36,794 nucleotides of DNA from Streptomyces albidus (ex Kaewkla and Franco 2022) (lineage in GTDB: Bacteria > Actinomycetota > Actinomycetes > Streptomycetales > Streptomycetaceae): contig NZ_JACBXA010000034.1 in the NCBI RefSeq assembly GCF_013870515.1, positions 1 to 36,794 on the forward strand. The letters are read 5' to 3'. The notes under the pieces were generated by a model, which saw nothing but the letters and a program-made list of their open reading frames with translations, was not told where the DNA came from and did not search any database. This document shows positions 1-7,518 of the stretch, piece after piece (within the stretch, counting starts at the first letter, position 1; the number at the start of each line of letters is the position of its first letter). The position numbers and the translations under genes are program-made.

Positions 1-1
1 G

Positions 2-847
2 GCCCTCGCCGAGGAGCGCGAGCGCGAACTCGCCGAGGCCCGGGCCTTCTGGGCCGCGCAGGAGACGCAGGAGAACGCGTCGGGCGACGGTTCGATGCTC
101 GCCGGCCACGGCACCGAGTACGAGGTCGCTCCGACCCCCTCCGGCTTGGACCCCGCACTGTTCGACGCTCTGCTCAAGGGCCGCGTCGACGACGACGTGC
201 TGGAGTGCCTGCGCGAGCTGCGCGACCGCGACGTGCCCGAGCCGGGCATCTTCGTACCGCGCCAGGCGGAGCGCGACATAGAGCCGGCGCTGGACATGTA
301 CGTCGAGCCCGCGGTGGAGGAGAGCGGCGCCGACGCCGCTCAGGACGCCGCCGCCGCTCCCGACACCACGTCCGCGGGCCCCGGCACGGTCAACCCGGAA
401 TCCGGCGAGGAGCATGAGAGCGGCCTCGACACACCGGACGTCGCCGCGGCCCGCCGCCGCCACCCCTCGCACCCGGACTTCACGCTCAACGGCGAGCCGG
501 CCGGGGCCGCCGGGCCCTCCGAGACCAAGCCCTCGCAGACCGTCGCCGATCACCAGCGGACCGTGGGGCGGCTGGCCGAGCTCGCGGACGCACGTACACC
601 GCTCGCCGACGTACGGCAGGGGCCGCTGGGCACGCTTGACGTGTACCTCTTCCAGGACGGCACGACCGTGTGCCTCTCACCCGGTCACCGCGAGACCGCC
701 GAACTGCTGTGCGCGGCCCTGCGGGAGGGCGACGTACCGGTGCTGATGGGCGGATCCAGCGTCTCCGGGGCCTACGCCCTGACCTTCGCGTACGGGGACG
801 GCCGCACGGCCTACCTCCTGGCCGACCGCGTCATCGCGTCGCTGTAG
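2..847 (+). CDS. Hypothetical protein, 5' end outside the window
   Basis: The open frame runs from the left edge, so the N-terminus is missing. An internal ATG lies at 95, but the upstream frame stays open with normal codon bias and encodes a charged, Glu/Arg-rich helix, so that ATG is probably not the start. About 280 residues are visible. The middle (roughly 385-560) is a low-complexity Ala/Pro/Glu/Gly linker. The last ~95 residues form a compact domain with alternating hydrophobic strands (motifs DVYLFQDGTTVCLSPG and GAYALTFAYGDGRTAYLL). No signal peptide or membrane segment can be judged. I do not recognise the family. The stop codon overlaps the convergent gene at 831-1169 by 17 bases. 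Confidence 0.75.
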   Translation, partial: ALAEERERELAEARAFWAAQETQENASGDGSMLAGHGTEYEVAPTPSGLDPALFDALLKGRVDDDVLECLRELRDRDVPEPGIFVPRQAERDIEPALDMYVEPAVEESGADAAQDAAAAPDTTSAGPGTVNPESGEEHESGLDTPDVAAARRRHPSHPDFTLNGEPAGAAGPSETKPSQTVADHQRTVGRLAELADARTPLADVRQGPLGTLDVYLFQDGTTVCLSPGHRETAELLCAALREGDVPVLMGGSSVSGAYALTFAYGDGRTAYLLADRVIASL

Positions 848-1169
848 CCGAAGCGGTGACCCGACGGGCAGCGGCCCGGACGAGAGCGACGGCTTCGGTC
901 AGTTCGCCGGGGGCGTCAACTTCGCGCAGAATTTCCGCCAGATCGTGTGCGGCTACCGCGAGCTGATCGCCGACCACGAAAACGCCCACGTCCGGGAGCT
1001 TCCGCGGCGTTCGCGCGGGGAATTCCAGGAGCTGCGCCCGGCGGGCCAACTCGCAGGCCAGCGCGAGCCCTTCGGCTGCCGCGCCCCTGCGCAGAGCGCT
1101 CTCGGGAAGCGTACGCAGACGGTCGCTCAGCAGCTGCGCCGCAGTGATCAGAGGGGCTGTATCGGACAC
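831..1169 (-). CDS. Small conserved hypothetical protein
   Basis: About 112 residues, mostly helical, rich in Ala/Leu/Arg, with no signal peptide or membrane span. The core runs from a TAAQLLSDRLRTLPESALRRG stretch to a GVFVVGDQLAVAAHDLAE segment, which resembles small Streptomyces cytosolic proteins of unknown role. The start is uncertain. The GTG at 1169 begins the part that looks conserved but has no spaced Shine-Dalgarno. A GTG at 1217 would add 16 residues and has AAGG seven bases upstream. The 3' end overlaps the convergent gene at 2-847 by 17 bases. Function unknown. Confidence 0.65.
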   Translation of the reverse strand: MSDTAPLITAAQLLSDRLRTLPESALRRGAAAEGLALACELARRAQLLEFPARTPRKLPDVGVFVVGDQLAVAAHDLAEILREVDAPGELTEAVALVRAAARRVTASATATR

Positions 1170-1267
1170 CTTGCAAGCGTATGCGCCCCCGACGGACTGT
1201 TGCCAACGCACCCGCACTCAGGCACCTTGGCGTGAAGGACTCCAAAAGGCAGCATCCGGAGGCGCCG

Positions 1268-1495
1268 ATGTCCCAGATCTTCTCCGAAGAGACCCACCGG
1301 AACATGCTCACCCGCATCCCTCTATGCACCGGTCGTGAAGTGTCCGACTGGTTGCGCACAGTCGATGAAGGCCCGTCCCTCTTCCGTTTCGAGGAAAAGG
1401 TGAGCTGGCTGCGCGGCGAACACAACCTCGCCTACGGCCACGCGAAGGCCATCATCCACGAGTACGACCTGAGGCGCGCAGCGCGCCACCGTTGA
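1268..1495 (+). CDS. DUF4287 domain-containing protein
   Basis: A 75-residue protein starting MSQIFSEETHRNMLTRIP and ending in a basic tail. The pattern of an N-terminal helix, VSDWLRTVDEGP, and then WLRGEHNLAYGHAKAIIHEY matches the short DUF4287 family, which is common in actinobacteria and has no established function. The ATG at 1268 is preceded by GGAGG at a five-base spacing. An upstream in-frame start at 1181 lacks a ribosome site and would add unconserved, Arg-rich sequence. The gene stands alone and is closed by the strong hairpin at 1541-1580. The family assignment is from motif memory. Confidence 0.8.
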   Translation: MSQIFSEETHRNMLTRIPLCTGREVSDWLRTVDEGPSLFRFEEKVSWLRGEHNLAYGHAKAIIHEYDLRRAARHR

Positions 1496-1540
1496 CCCGT
1501 CTCTCCCTCACCTCGGAAATCGGAATCTCCAGAAGCGTAC

Positions 1541-1580
1541 GAAGGGCCTGTGAGGCGGACAGCCGCCTCACAGGCCCTTC
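1541..1580. terminator. Bidirectional terminator hairpin
   Basis: Perfect inverted repeat with an 18-bp stem: GAAGGGCCTGTGAGGCGG at 1541-1558 and its complement at 1563-1580, around a four-base ACAG loop. It sits between the convergent DUF4287 and BI-1 genes. There is no U-run, as usual for GC-rich actinobacterial terminators. It reads equally well in both directions. Confidence 0.85.
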
Positions 1581-1633
1581 GCCGCGTCAGTGCGCGGTCA
1601 CGAGGTCAGGTGCGGACCTCGCCGTGAATCCCG

Positions 1634-2491
1634 TCAGTCGTTTCCTTGCAGGATCGCGATCAGCCGCAGGAACTCCAGGTAGATCCACACCAGCGTCAGG
1701 GTCAGCCCGAAGGCCGCCAGCCAGGACTCCTCGCGGGGCGCGCCGTAGGAGATTCCGTCCTCGACCTGCTTGAAGTCGAGCGCCAGGAAGAGCGCGCCGA
1801 TCACGATGCCGGCGATGCCCATGATGATGCCCAGGGTGCCGCTGCGGAAGCCGAGGCCGTCGCCGCCGCCGATGACCGCGAACAGCAGGTTCACCATCAT
1901 CAGCAGGATGAAGCCGACCGCCGCGGCGATCGCGAAGCGGTAGAACCGCCGGTTGACCCGGATGATCCGCGTCTTGTACATCACCAGCACCGCGGCGAAG
2001 ACCGCCATGGTGCCCAGCACGGCCTGCATGGCCGCACCGTCCGCGATGTAGCTGTCGACGAAGTTGCTGATCGCACCGAGGAAGAGTCCCTCGAGGGCGG
2101 CGTACGCGAGGATCAGTGCGGGCACTGCCTTGCGCTTGAACGACTGCACCAGCGCCAGCACCATCGCGACGAGACCCGCACCGATCGCGATCGGCAGGGC
2201 CAGGTCGGTGATCCAGGCCACCGCCGCCATGACGAAGACGAGACCGACCGTCATGCCCGTACGGGCGACGACGTCGTCGATCGTCATCCGCCCGGTCTGC
2301 GGCGGAGCAGCGGGCGGAGCGCCGTAGGGCTGCCCGGCGGTCTGGGGCTGCTGCTGGGCGTAAGGGTTGTTCACATAAGGGCTGTTCGCATACGGGTTCC
2401 CGGCCTGCGGCTGCTGGCCGGCGTCGAAACCGGCGTAGCCGCCTGAGCGGCTGAACCCCCGTCGCGAGAAGACCGGGTTGCTGCTCCTCAT
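1634..2491 (-). CDS. Bax inhibitor-1/YccA family membrane protein
   Basis: A 285-residue integral membrane protein. The N-terminal ~75 residues are cytosolic and rich in Pro, Gln, Asn and Tyr, with NPYANSPYVNNPY-type repeats. Roughly seven hydrophobic helices follow, from about residue 95 to 280. The C-terminal DFKQVEDGISYGAPREESW and the closing WIYLEFLRLIAIL helix are typical of actinobacterial BI-1-like proteins, which have been described as pH-sensitive calcium-leak channels in other bacteria. The exact transport role here is inferred. The ATG at 2491 has a strong GGAGGAG sequence six bases upstream. It is transcribed alone, 205 bases downstream of the Mrp operon. A TTGACT hexamer (minus strand, about 2565-2570) could be part of its own promoter, but I could not define a convincing -10. 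Confidence 0.9.
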   Translation of the reverse strand: MRSSNPVFSRRGFSRSGGYAGFDAGQQPQAGNPYANSPYVNNPYAQQQPQTAGQPYGAPPAAPPQTGRMTIDDVVARTGMTVGLVFVMAAVAWITDLALPIAIGAGLVAMVLALVQSFKRKAVPALILAYAALEGLFLGAISNFVDSYIADGAAMQAVLGTMAVFAAVLVMYKTRIIRVNRRFYRFAIAAAVGFILLMMVNLLFAVIGGGDGLGFRSGTLGIIMGIAGIVIGALFLALDFKQVEDGISYGAPREESWLAAFGLTLTLVWIYLEFLRLIAILQGND

Positions 2492-2696
2492 CTCACTCCT
2501 CCATGGCCGAACGGAACGACCTAGCCTTCAGAGTAATGCTTTAGCAAAACCAGCACGCTACTCCAGAGTCAAGAACGAAGGAAAGCAAGTCCTGGTTCCG
2601 TCTTGGTCCCGTTCTTGTACCACCCGGATCCGCTGCCCGCACAGGGGAAATACCAGGATTGTCCGGGCATTCCGGCACCTCTCCGTCGGGGGTGCG

Positions 2697-4535
2697 TCAG
2701 GGTGATGTGAGCGTGCCCGGCGCCGCGAGGAGCGCCAGCAGGGCGAGCCCTGCCACCGCCCAGGCCACGTAGTCGCCGACGTGTCCCGACTGGAGGCGCC
2801 GCAGCGGCGCCAGCAGCCTCTCCGTGACGGCCCCGCGGGGCCGCCTCGCACCCAGCACCGCCAGGCCCGCGCCCAGCGCGGTGGAGAGCAGCCCCAACAG
2901 GACGCCCGCGGTGTTCCAGTGCGCAGGCGCTGCACCGGCCGCAGGCGCCGTCTGCCCGTCCAGCACGGCTGACGCGTAGATGTCGTGCGCCGCGAAGAGG
3001 TGCGCCGCGCTGCCCGCGCCCGCCGCCCACTGCGGGACGAGACCGGCCGCGAGAGCCGCGGCCAGCAGCACGGCGGGCACCGTGAGCATCGTCACGGGGA
3101 TGCGGCGCAGACGCGTACCGGTCTCCGGGCCCTCGTCGCCGGGGACGCGGGCTCCGCCCGGCGCATCGTCGTCGTACGTCCGCGGACCGGTGCCTGCGAA
3201 CACCCGCAGCCCTGCCCGCAGTACGGCACCGCCGGTCACCGCCGAGACCACCACGAACACCGCGGTGAGCCAGTGCCCGGTGTGACCGGCGCTCTCCTCG
3301 GCGACCGCCTTGCCCAGTGAGGTGCCGAACGGAGGCATTCCGCACAGCGCCAGCCCGCCGAGCATGTACAGGGCACCTGTCAGCGGGAGTTCGCGTGCCC
3401 GTCCGTGCAACTCCTTCTCGTCGACGGAGGCGTAGCGGTCCAGCAGGATGCCGGTGCACGCGAACAGTGCGGCCTTGACGCCGCCGTGGGCCAGTACGTA
3501 GATCGCGGTGCCGGCCGTGCCCTCAGGGGAGAGCACACCCACACCGATGAGGAACAGCCCGACGTGCGCCACCGTGGAGAAGGCCAGCAGGCGCTTGAGA
3601 TGCCGCTGCCGCCAGCTCATGACCGCGCCGACCAGCGCCGTCAGCACGCCGACGGTCACGAGCGTGCGGGTGGCGGCCTCGTGCGGCACGCCGCCCGGCC
3701 CGGCGAACACCGTCCAGTACAGGCGGGTGACGCCGAAGACGCCCAGCTCCACCATGACGCCCGACAGCAGCATGCAGACGGGCGTGGGCGCCACGGCGTG
3801 CGCGTCGGGCAGCCAGAAGTGGAACGGCACGGCTGCGGCCTTCACCAGCAGCCCCGCCGAGACCAGCACGAAGGCCGCGAGCACGACGGCGTCGGGACTG
3901 CGCCCGTCGAGCTGCCGCCCGATCTGTGCCAGGCCCAGCTCGCCGGTGCGGGCGTAGAGCAGCGCGATGCCGAGCAGCATGGCGTAGCCGCCCAGGGAGT
4001 TCACGAGCCCGAAGGCCATCGCTCCCTGCAGGGGCCGGCGCTCCTCGACGCGGAAGCCCGTGAGCGCGTACGCGACGACGCCCATCAGCTCGAAGAAGAC
4101 GAAGGAGTTGAACAGGTCGCCGGTGAGGCAGAATCCGCACATCCCCGCCTGGAACAGCAGGATCAACGCGGGGAAGGAGCCGCTGCGGCGCCGTGGCGGT
4201 TCCTCGAAGTAGCGCCAGGAGTAGACGAGTACGGCGACGACGAGCAGCGATGTGAACGCGGTGAGCCCCAGCGACATCGGGTCCCCGGCCAGCACGATCC
4301 CCACGCCCTCGCCGCCGGGTCCGGGACGCCAGCCGCCGACCCAGTCGATGACGTACGGGGCGCCGTGCGCCCCTCCGGCGAGCGCCACCAGGGCGAGCGC
4401 CGCCGAGGTGGCCGCGAACGCCACGCTCACGACGTCCGAGGCGATGCGCGGTAGGCGCCGTCCGCCGACGGCCAGCACGGCGGCCCCCAGCAGCGGAACC
4501 ACGACCACGAGCGGCAGCAGTCGCGCGATGTTCAA
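2697..4535 (-). CDS. mnhD: Na+/H+ antiporter subunit D (ND2/ND4/ND5-like)
   Basis: A 612-residue polytopic protein of the proton-conducting transporter family shared by complex I and Mrp antiporters. About 14 hydrophobic helices are evident. The central block contains LILLFQAGMCGFCLTGDLFN, FFELMGVVAYALTGFR and VKAAAVPFHFWLPDAHAVAP, the last holding the conserved Lys and His used for proton transfer. It is longer than a usual MrpD (~500) because of an extended C-terminus with a loop near residue 460 and extra helices. The start is a TTG at 4535 with AAGGGA about eight bases upstream; no better in-frame start exists. It is the last gene of the six-gene operon, 35 bases after mnhC. It is probably the main ion-translocating subunit, as no separate MrpA is encoded here. 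Confidence 0.9.
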   Translation of the reverse strand: MNIARLLPLVVVVPLLGAAVLAVGGRRLPRIASDVVSVAFAATSAALALVALAGGAHGAPYVIDWVGGWRPGPGGEGVGIVLAGDPMSLGLTAFTSLLVVAVLVYSWRYFEEPPRRRSGSFPALILLFQAGMCGFCLTGDLFNSFVFFELMGVVAYALTGFRVEERRPLQGAMAFGLVNSLGGYAMLLGIALLYARTGELGLAQIGRQLDGRSPDAVVLAAFVLVSAGLLVKAAAVPFHFWLPDAHAVAPTPVCMLLSGVMVELGVFGVTRLYWTVFAGPGGVPHEAATRTLVTVGVLTALVGAVMSWRQRHLKRLLAFSTVAHVGLFLIGVGVLSPEGTAGTAIYVLAHGGVKAALFACTGILLDRYASVDEKELHGRARELPLTGALYMLGGLALCGMPPFGTSLGKAVAEESAGHTGHWLTAVFVVVSAVTGGAVLRAGLRVFAGTGPRTYDDDAPGGARVPGDEGPETGTRLRRIPVTMLTVPAVLLAAALAAGLVPQWAAGAGSAAHLFAAHDIYASAVLDGQTAPAAGAAPAHWNTAGVLLGLLSTALGAGLAVLGARRPRGAVTERLLAPLRRLQSGHVGDYVAWAVAGLALLALLAAPGTLTSP

Positions 4536-4570
4536 ACCGTCATCCCTTCCGGTCCACCCTCAACTCGCGT

Positions 4571-4915
4571 TCATCCCTTGAGTTCCGAGAGCTCGTCGGG
4601 GTCGACCGTCCCGTGGCGCTTGTGCAGTTGGATGACGAGCGCCAGCAGCAGCGCGGTCACGGTGGCACCTACGACGACGTCCGTGAGGGTCAGCGCCTGC
4701 ACGACGGGGTCGACGACGCGGGCGTCCGTCGGGATGTCGGCGAAGACGGGAGCGGTGCCGCCGTCGCGGTAGCCGATGGCGAGCAGCAGCACGTACGTGG
4801 AGGACTGCGTCACGGCGAGGCAGCCGACGGCGTGGATGAGGTTGCGGCTCGTCACCAGCCCGTACAGGCCCACGAGGAAGATCCAGCCCGCGACGAGGTA
4901 GGGCAGCAGCGTCAT
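4571..4915 (-). CDS. mnhC: Na+/H+ antiporter subunit C (NuoK-like)
   Basis: A 114-residue, three-helix membrane protein homologous to MrpC and complex I NuoK. Helix 1 starts MTLLPYLVAGWIFLVGLYGL, helix 2 holds NLIHAVGCLAVTQSSTYVLL, and helix 3 follows the conserved DPVVQALTLTDVVVGAT segment. A short charged tail (HKRHGTVDPDELSELKG) lies in the cytosol. The ATG at 4915 overlaps the TGA of mnhB in an ATGA, so translation is probably coupled. Length is normal for the family. Confidence 0.9.
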   Translation of the reverse strand: MTLLPYLVAGWIFLVGLYGLVTSRNLIHAVGCLAVTQSSTYVLLLAIGYRDGGTAPVFADIPTDARVVDPVVQALTLTDVVVGATVTALLLALVIQLHKRHGTVDPDELSELKG

Positions 4916-5676
4916 CGGCTCTCCCCCGTTCCCGGCCGCGCGCCGTCCGATTCCTCGTCGATCTCGACGACCTGGTCGAGGAAGGTGGCCAGCAGCACCA
5001 CCACACCGCACGCCACTTCCATCCCCACGGCCGCGTTGAGCACGACGACGGTGCCCCCGGAGGTGAGCGTGCCGAGCGTCCCCCACGGCAGGACGTTGGC
5101 CAGGAACGTCGAGCCGCCCAGCATGGCGGCCAGGCCGGTGACGACGTACGCGGCCTCGCCGACGACGTCCCCGACCTCGTACGGACCGAGTGGCCGGATG
5201 CGCTCCAACGCCCGGTAGTCCGCGGCGACATAGAGCAGATGCAGCGCCGTCGCCACCACCACCCCGCCCTGGAAGCCCCCTCCGGGCGTGAGCTGGCCGT
5301 GCGCCACGACGTACAGGCCCACCAGCAGCGCGACGGGAAGGAGCAGCACCCCGAGGCGGCGGATCGCAGGCGAGACGCGTGCCGGACGCGGTGGCCGGCG
5401 CCTCTCACCGGTGACCTGGCGCAGCAGCACCACGGCGCCGAGCACGGCGGCGAAGAGGATCGTCTCCTCCACGAGGGTGTCCAGGGCCCGCTGGTCGAAG
5501 TTGACGGACGCCACGGCGTTGGCGGTCCGGTGTTCGAGCGCGGCATGCACGGCACGGTCGCCGTACGGATGGAAGTTGGTGCCGAAGTCCGGCAGCTCGA
5601 CGAAGGCGCCGACGAGGAGCACCGTGGTGACGGTGGCGGCGATCAGGAAGAGCAGGAGCCTGCCCCGCCGCGTCAC
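4912..5676 (-). CDS. mnhB: MbhE-MnhB fusion subunit of Mrp-type antiporter
   Basis: A 254-residue membrane protein with two parts. Residues 1-85 have an N-terminal helix and then GTNFHPYGDRAV...TLVEETILFAAVLGAVVLL, typical of the MbhE/gas-and-proton-antiporter module. Residues ~110-240 are MnhB, with the signature VAHGQLTPGGGFQGGVV and four helices. In many Mrp systems these two parts lie at the end of MrpA and in MrpB respectively. The GTG start at 5676 overlaps the stop of the upstream DUF4040 gene by four bases (GTGA), and the stop overlaps mnhC. The tight overlaps support a single membrane complex. Confidence 0.88.
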   Translation of the reverse strand: MTRRGRLLLFLIAATVTTVLLVGAFVELPDFGTNFHPYGDRAVHAALEHRTANAVASVNFDQRALDTLVEETILFAAVLGAVVLLRQVTGERRRPPRPARVSPAIRRLGVLLLPVALLVGLYVVAHGQLTPGGGFQGGVVVATALHLLYVAADYRALERIRPLGPYEVGDVVGEAAYVVTGLAAMLGGSTFLANVLPWGTLGTLTSGGTVVVLNAAVGMEVACGVVVLLATFLDQVVEIDEESDGARPGTGESR

Positions 5677-5972
5677 CGGTCGGCCTCGCCGTCCTGGTCG
5701 TGGGCGTCGTCCTCTTCGGGGGCGTGCCGTGCGGGCGTGGCGCGGGCCACCTTCCGGACCGTCAGCACGATCATCAGGGGCGTCAGGGCGGAGCCCACGG
5801 CCAATTGGGACAGCGCCACGTCCGGGGCCTGCACGAAGACGAACAGCAGCGTGAGGGCCAGCCCCAGGAAGGAGAGCACGAGCGCCTGGCGCAGGGGCTC
5901 CCGGTTGAGCACCGCCGCGGTCGCCGTCACGGCGACCAGCACGAGCGCCACCGCGATGAGGGGATCAGTCAC
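5673..5972 (-). CDS. DUF4040/MbhD-type antiporter subunit
   Basis: A 99-residue protein with three hydrophobic helices: TDPLIAVALVLVAVTATAAV, then ALVLSFLGLALTLLFVFVQAPDVALSQ, then VGSALTPLMIVLTV. The QAPDVALSQLAV motif matches the MbhD/DUF4040 domain, which forms part of the C-terminal extension of MrpA and is a separate subunit in Mbh hydrogenases. A His/Asp/Glu-rich cytosolic tail follows. The GTG at 5972 overlaps the end of the MrpF gene by eight bases and has GAGAGGG about ten bases upstream. Its presence as a free-standing gene without a full MrpA marks this operon as a reduced Mrp version. Confidence 0.82.
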   Translation of the reverse strand: MTDPLIAVALVLVAVTATAAVLNREPLRQALVLSFLGLALTLLFVFVQAPDVALSQLAVGSALTPLMIVLTVRKVARATPARHAPEEDDAHDQDGEADR

Positions 5973-6465
5973 GTTTCGCCGCCCTCTCCCCGGAAGACGG
6001 CTCCGATCCGGACGGCCCGTCCGTGCCATCGGGTTCGGGCTCCGAACTCGGCTGGGAACCGCTGCTCGTGACCCATGCCCCGGCGAGCAGCACAGCGCCG
6101 ATGAACAGAAGCTTCACCGTCTCCCGCCCGGCGCCGGACACCACGCACAGCGGCAGGACGGTGGCCGGTACGCCGACGACCGCGGTCCAGCGAACGAGGG
6201 GTGCGGGCGGCAGTCCTCCGAGGAAGCGCGCGTACACGAGCGTGCCCGCGGGAGCGAGGATCGCGAGCACCAGCGCCAGATCCAGGTAGGTGGAACGGCC
6301 GAAGCCCTGAGCGGTGAGCAACAGCACGAACCCTGTGAGCAGTTGGGCCAGGTTCTGGGCGACCAGCCTGTTCCGCGGCTCACCCCGCACGACGAACCAC
6401 AGCACGGGGAGCAGACACAGCAACGGCACCATCGCCGCCACCAGCCAGCCCGGTGACGTACTCAT
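5965..6465 (-). CDS. mnhF: MrpF-like subunit, possibly fused to an MrpG-like helix
   Basis: A 166-residue protein. Residues 5-85 resemble MrpF: a first helix, then RGEPRNRLVAQNLAQLLTGF, then the YLDLALVLAILAPAGTLVYA block. After a GGLPPAPL turn two more helices follow (about 91-112 and 116-133), the second of which, ETVKLLFIGAVLLAGAW, resembles the last helix of MrpG. The final ~33 residues are a Ser/Pro/Glu-rich soluble tail. A usual MrpF has only ~90 residues, so this may be an F-G remnant fusion; that is inference. The ATG at 6465 overlaps the stop of the short MrpE gene in an ATGA. Confidence 0.75.
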   Translation of the reverse strand: MSTSPGWLVAAMVPLLCLLPVLWFVVRGEPRNRLVAQNLAQLLTGFVLLLTAQGFGRSTYLDLALVLAILAPAGTLVYARFLGGLPPAPLVRWTAVVGVPATVLPLCVVSGAGRETVKLLFIGAVLLAGAWVTSSGSQPSSEPEPDGTDGPSGSEPSSGERAAKRD

Positions 6466-6629
6466 CCGCGTCGCACCGCCCGTCGTGCCGCCCTGGCTCC
6501 GAAGGCGGCGACGAGCGCGGCGAGCGCACCCACCGTCAGCTCCACACGGTCCACCGTCGAGATCAGCACGAGCCACAGCCCCGTCAGCGCCACCCACCAG
6601 GCGAGCACTTCGGGGAGTGCCTTCAGCAC
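6462..6629 (-). CDS. Short MrpE-like antiporter subunit
   Basis: A 55-residue protein with two predicted helices: EVLAWWVALTGLWLVLISTV and ELTVGALAALVAAFGARAA, ending in an Arg-rich tail. This is the pattern of the first membrane part of MrpE (usual length ~160); the soluble C-terminal domain is absent. The GTG at 6629 has GAGGG about ten bases upstream. A GTG at 6638 is an alternative but has the purine run directly against it. Longer upstream extensions are Arg-rich and lack a membrane or signal pattern. First gene of the operon, ending in an ATGA overlap with mnhF, and divergent from the DUF6153 gene. Confidence 0.65.
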   Translation of the reverse strand: MLKALPEVLAWWVALTGLWLVLISTVDRVELTVGALAALVAAFGARAARRAVRRG

Positions 6630-6855
6630 CGCGAACACACCCTCGTCTCGGCCGCCATGGGCGTGTGTGTACCACGCGTGCCCGTCCGCACACCTGCACA
6701 CCGGGGGCGACGCGCCGGGGTCTCCGTGCGCTTCGCCGCACCGCTGTGCACCGGCTCCCACGCCCGTCTCCCGGCGCGGTCCGGTCCAGGACGCGCTCCC
6801 GCCGGTCTCCGAGGACCGGCCCCGCCGGGCGGCGCCTCCGCCGTACGATGAGCCG

Positions 6856-7437
6856 GTGACCAGCAGCAGACACGCGCTGCGCGCCCTTGCGGGGCGTGCA
6901 CGGCGACGCCGCACATGGGCGCTCTCCGCCCTGGTCACGATGCTGCTGGCGGGCCTGTTCGCCATGCACGGCCTCGGCCCGAATCCCTTCCCGGAACCTC
7001 ACCGCGCCGCCTCCGGCACCCATGCGGTGAACGCCGGCGCGGGCACGTACGCGGAGGCGCCAGGCAGGGCGCACCACTCCTCCTCGCATCCCGGTCGGCA
7101 CGCCGGTGCGGTGCGCCACGCGGGGCACGGCGACGTCAGGACGGGGACTCCCGGGCTGACGGGAGAGCACGAACTGCCCGGCGGGCAGCGGCAGTCCGGC
7201 GACAGGGGTCACGACAGCGGGGACTGCGCGGGCAGCGACGGAGGCGGCTGCCACGTCTCGCATGCCGACGCCACCTGTGCGGCGAGCGGGACCAGCGGCG
7301 GTCCTGTCATCGCCCTGCCCGCCGTGTGCACGCCCTCCGGCGCTCGATCCGCAGCCGTACCCGGCGAAACCGAGAAGGCCACGCCCGGCGTACGGGCACC
7401 TCCCTCACTGCACCAGCTCCAACTCCTGCGCATATAG
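6856..7437 (+). CDS. DUF6153 family protein, His-rich and membrane anchored
   Basis: A 193-residue protein with an Arg-rich N-terminus, one hydrophobic helix near residues 22-40 (ALVTMLLAGLFAMHGLG), a long His/Gly/Ser-rich extracytoplasmic region, and a closing LHQLQLLRI motif. The MHGLG after the helix and the LQLLRI ending are hallmarks, from memory, of Streptomyces DUF6153 proteins. The Cys residues (DCAGSDGGGCH, ATCAAS) and many His suggest metal binding. The GTG at 6856 has no Shine-Dalgarno. TACGAT at 6844-6849 lies six bases before it, so the mRNA may be leaderless. It is followed 81 bases later by the DUF305 lipoprotein, with which it probably works. Confidence 0.75.
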   Translation: MTSSRHALRALAGRARRRRTWALSALVTMLLAGLFAMHGLGPNPFPEPHRAASGTHAVNAGAGTYAEAPGRAHHSSSHPGRHAGAVRHAGHGDVRTGTPGLTGEHELPGGQRQSGDRGHDSGDCAGSDGGGCHVSHADATCAASGTSGGPVIALPAVCTPSGARSAAVPGETEKATPGVRAPPSLHQLQLLRI

Positions 7438-7518
7438 GCGCGCCCACGGCACCGGCCCTTCGCCGCTGCCGTGTCAGGCAAGCCCGAAATCGCTCATCGA
7501 AGCAGGAGTTGTAGACTC

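Noticed and set aside
2359-2390. Apparent TTA triplets in the BI-1 gene
   Set aside because: They fall across CCT-TAT and CCT-TAC codons, not in frame, so they do not make this gene bldA-dependent.
6466-7263. Long N-terminal extension of the MrpF frame to 7263
   Set aside because: The extension is Arg/Gly-rich, runs antisense to the DUF6153 gene and ignores the ATGA-coupled start at 6465.
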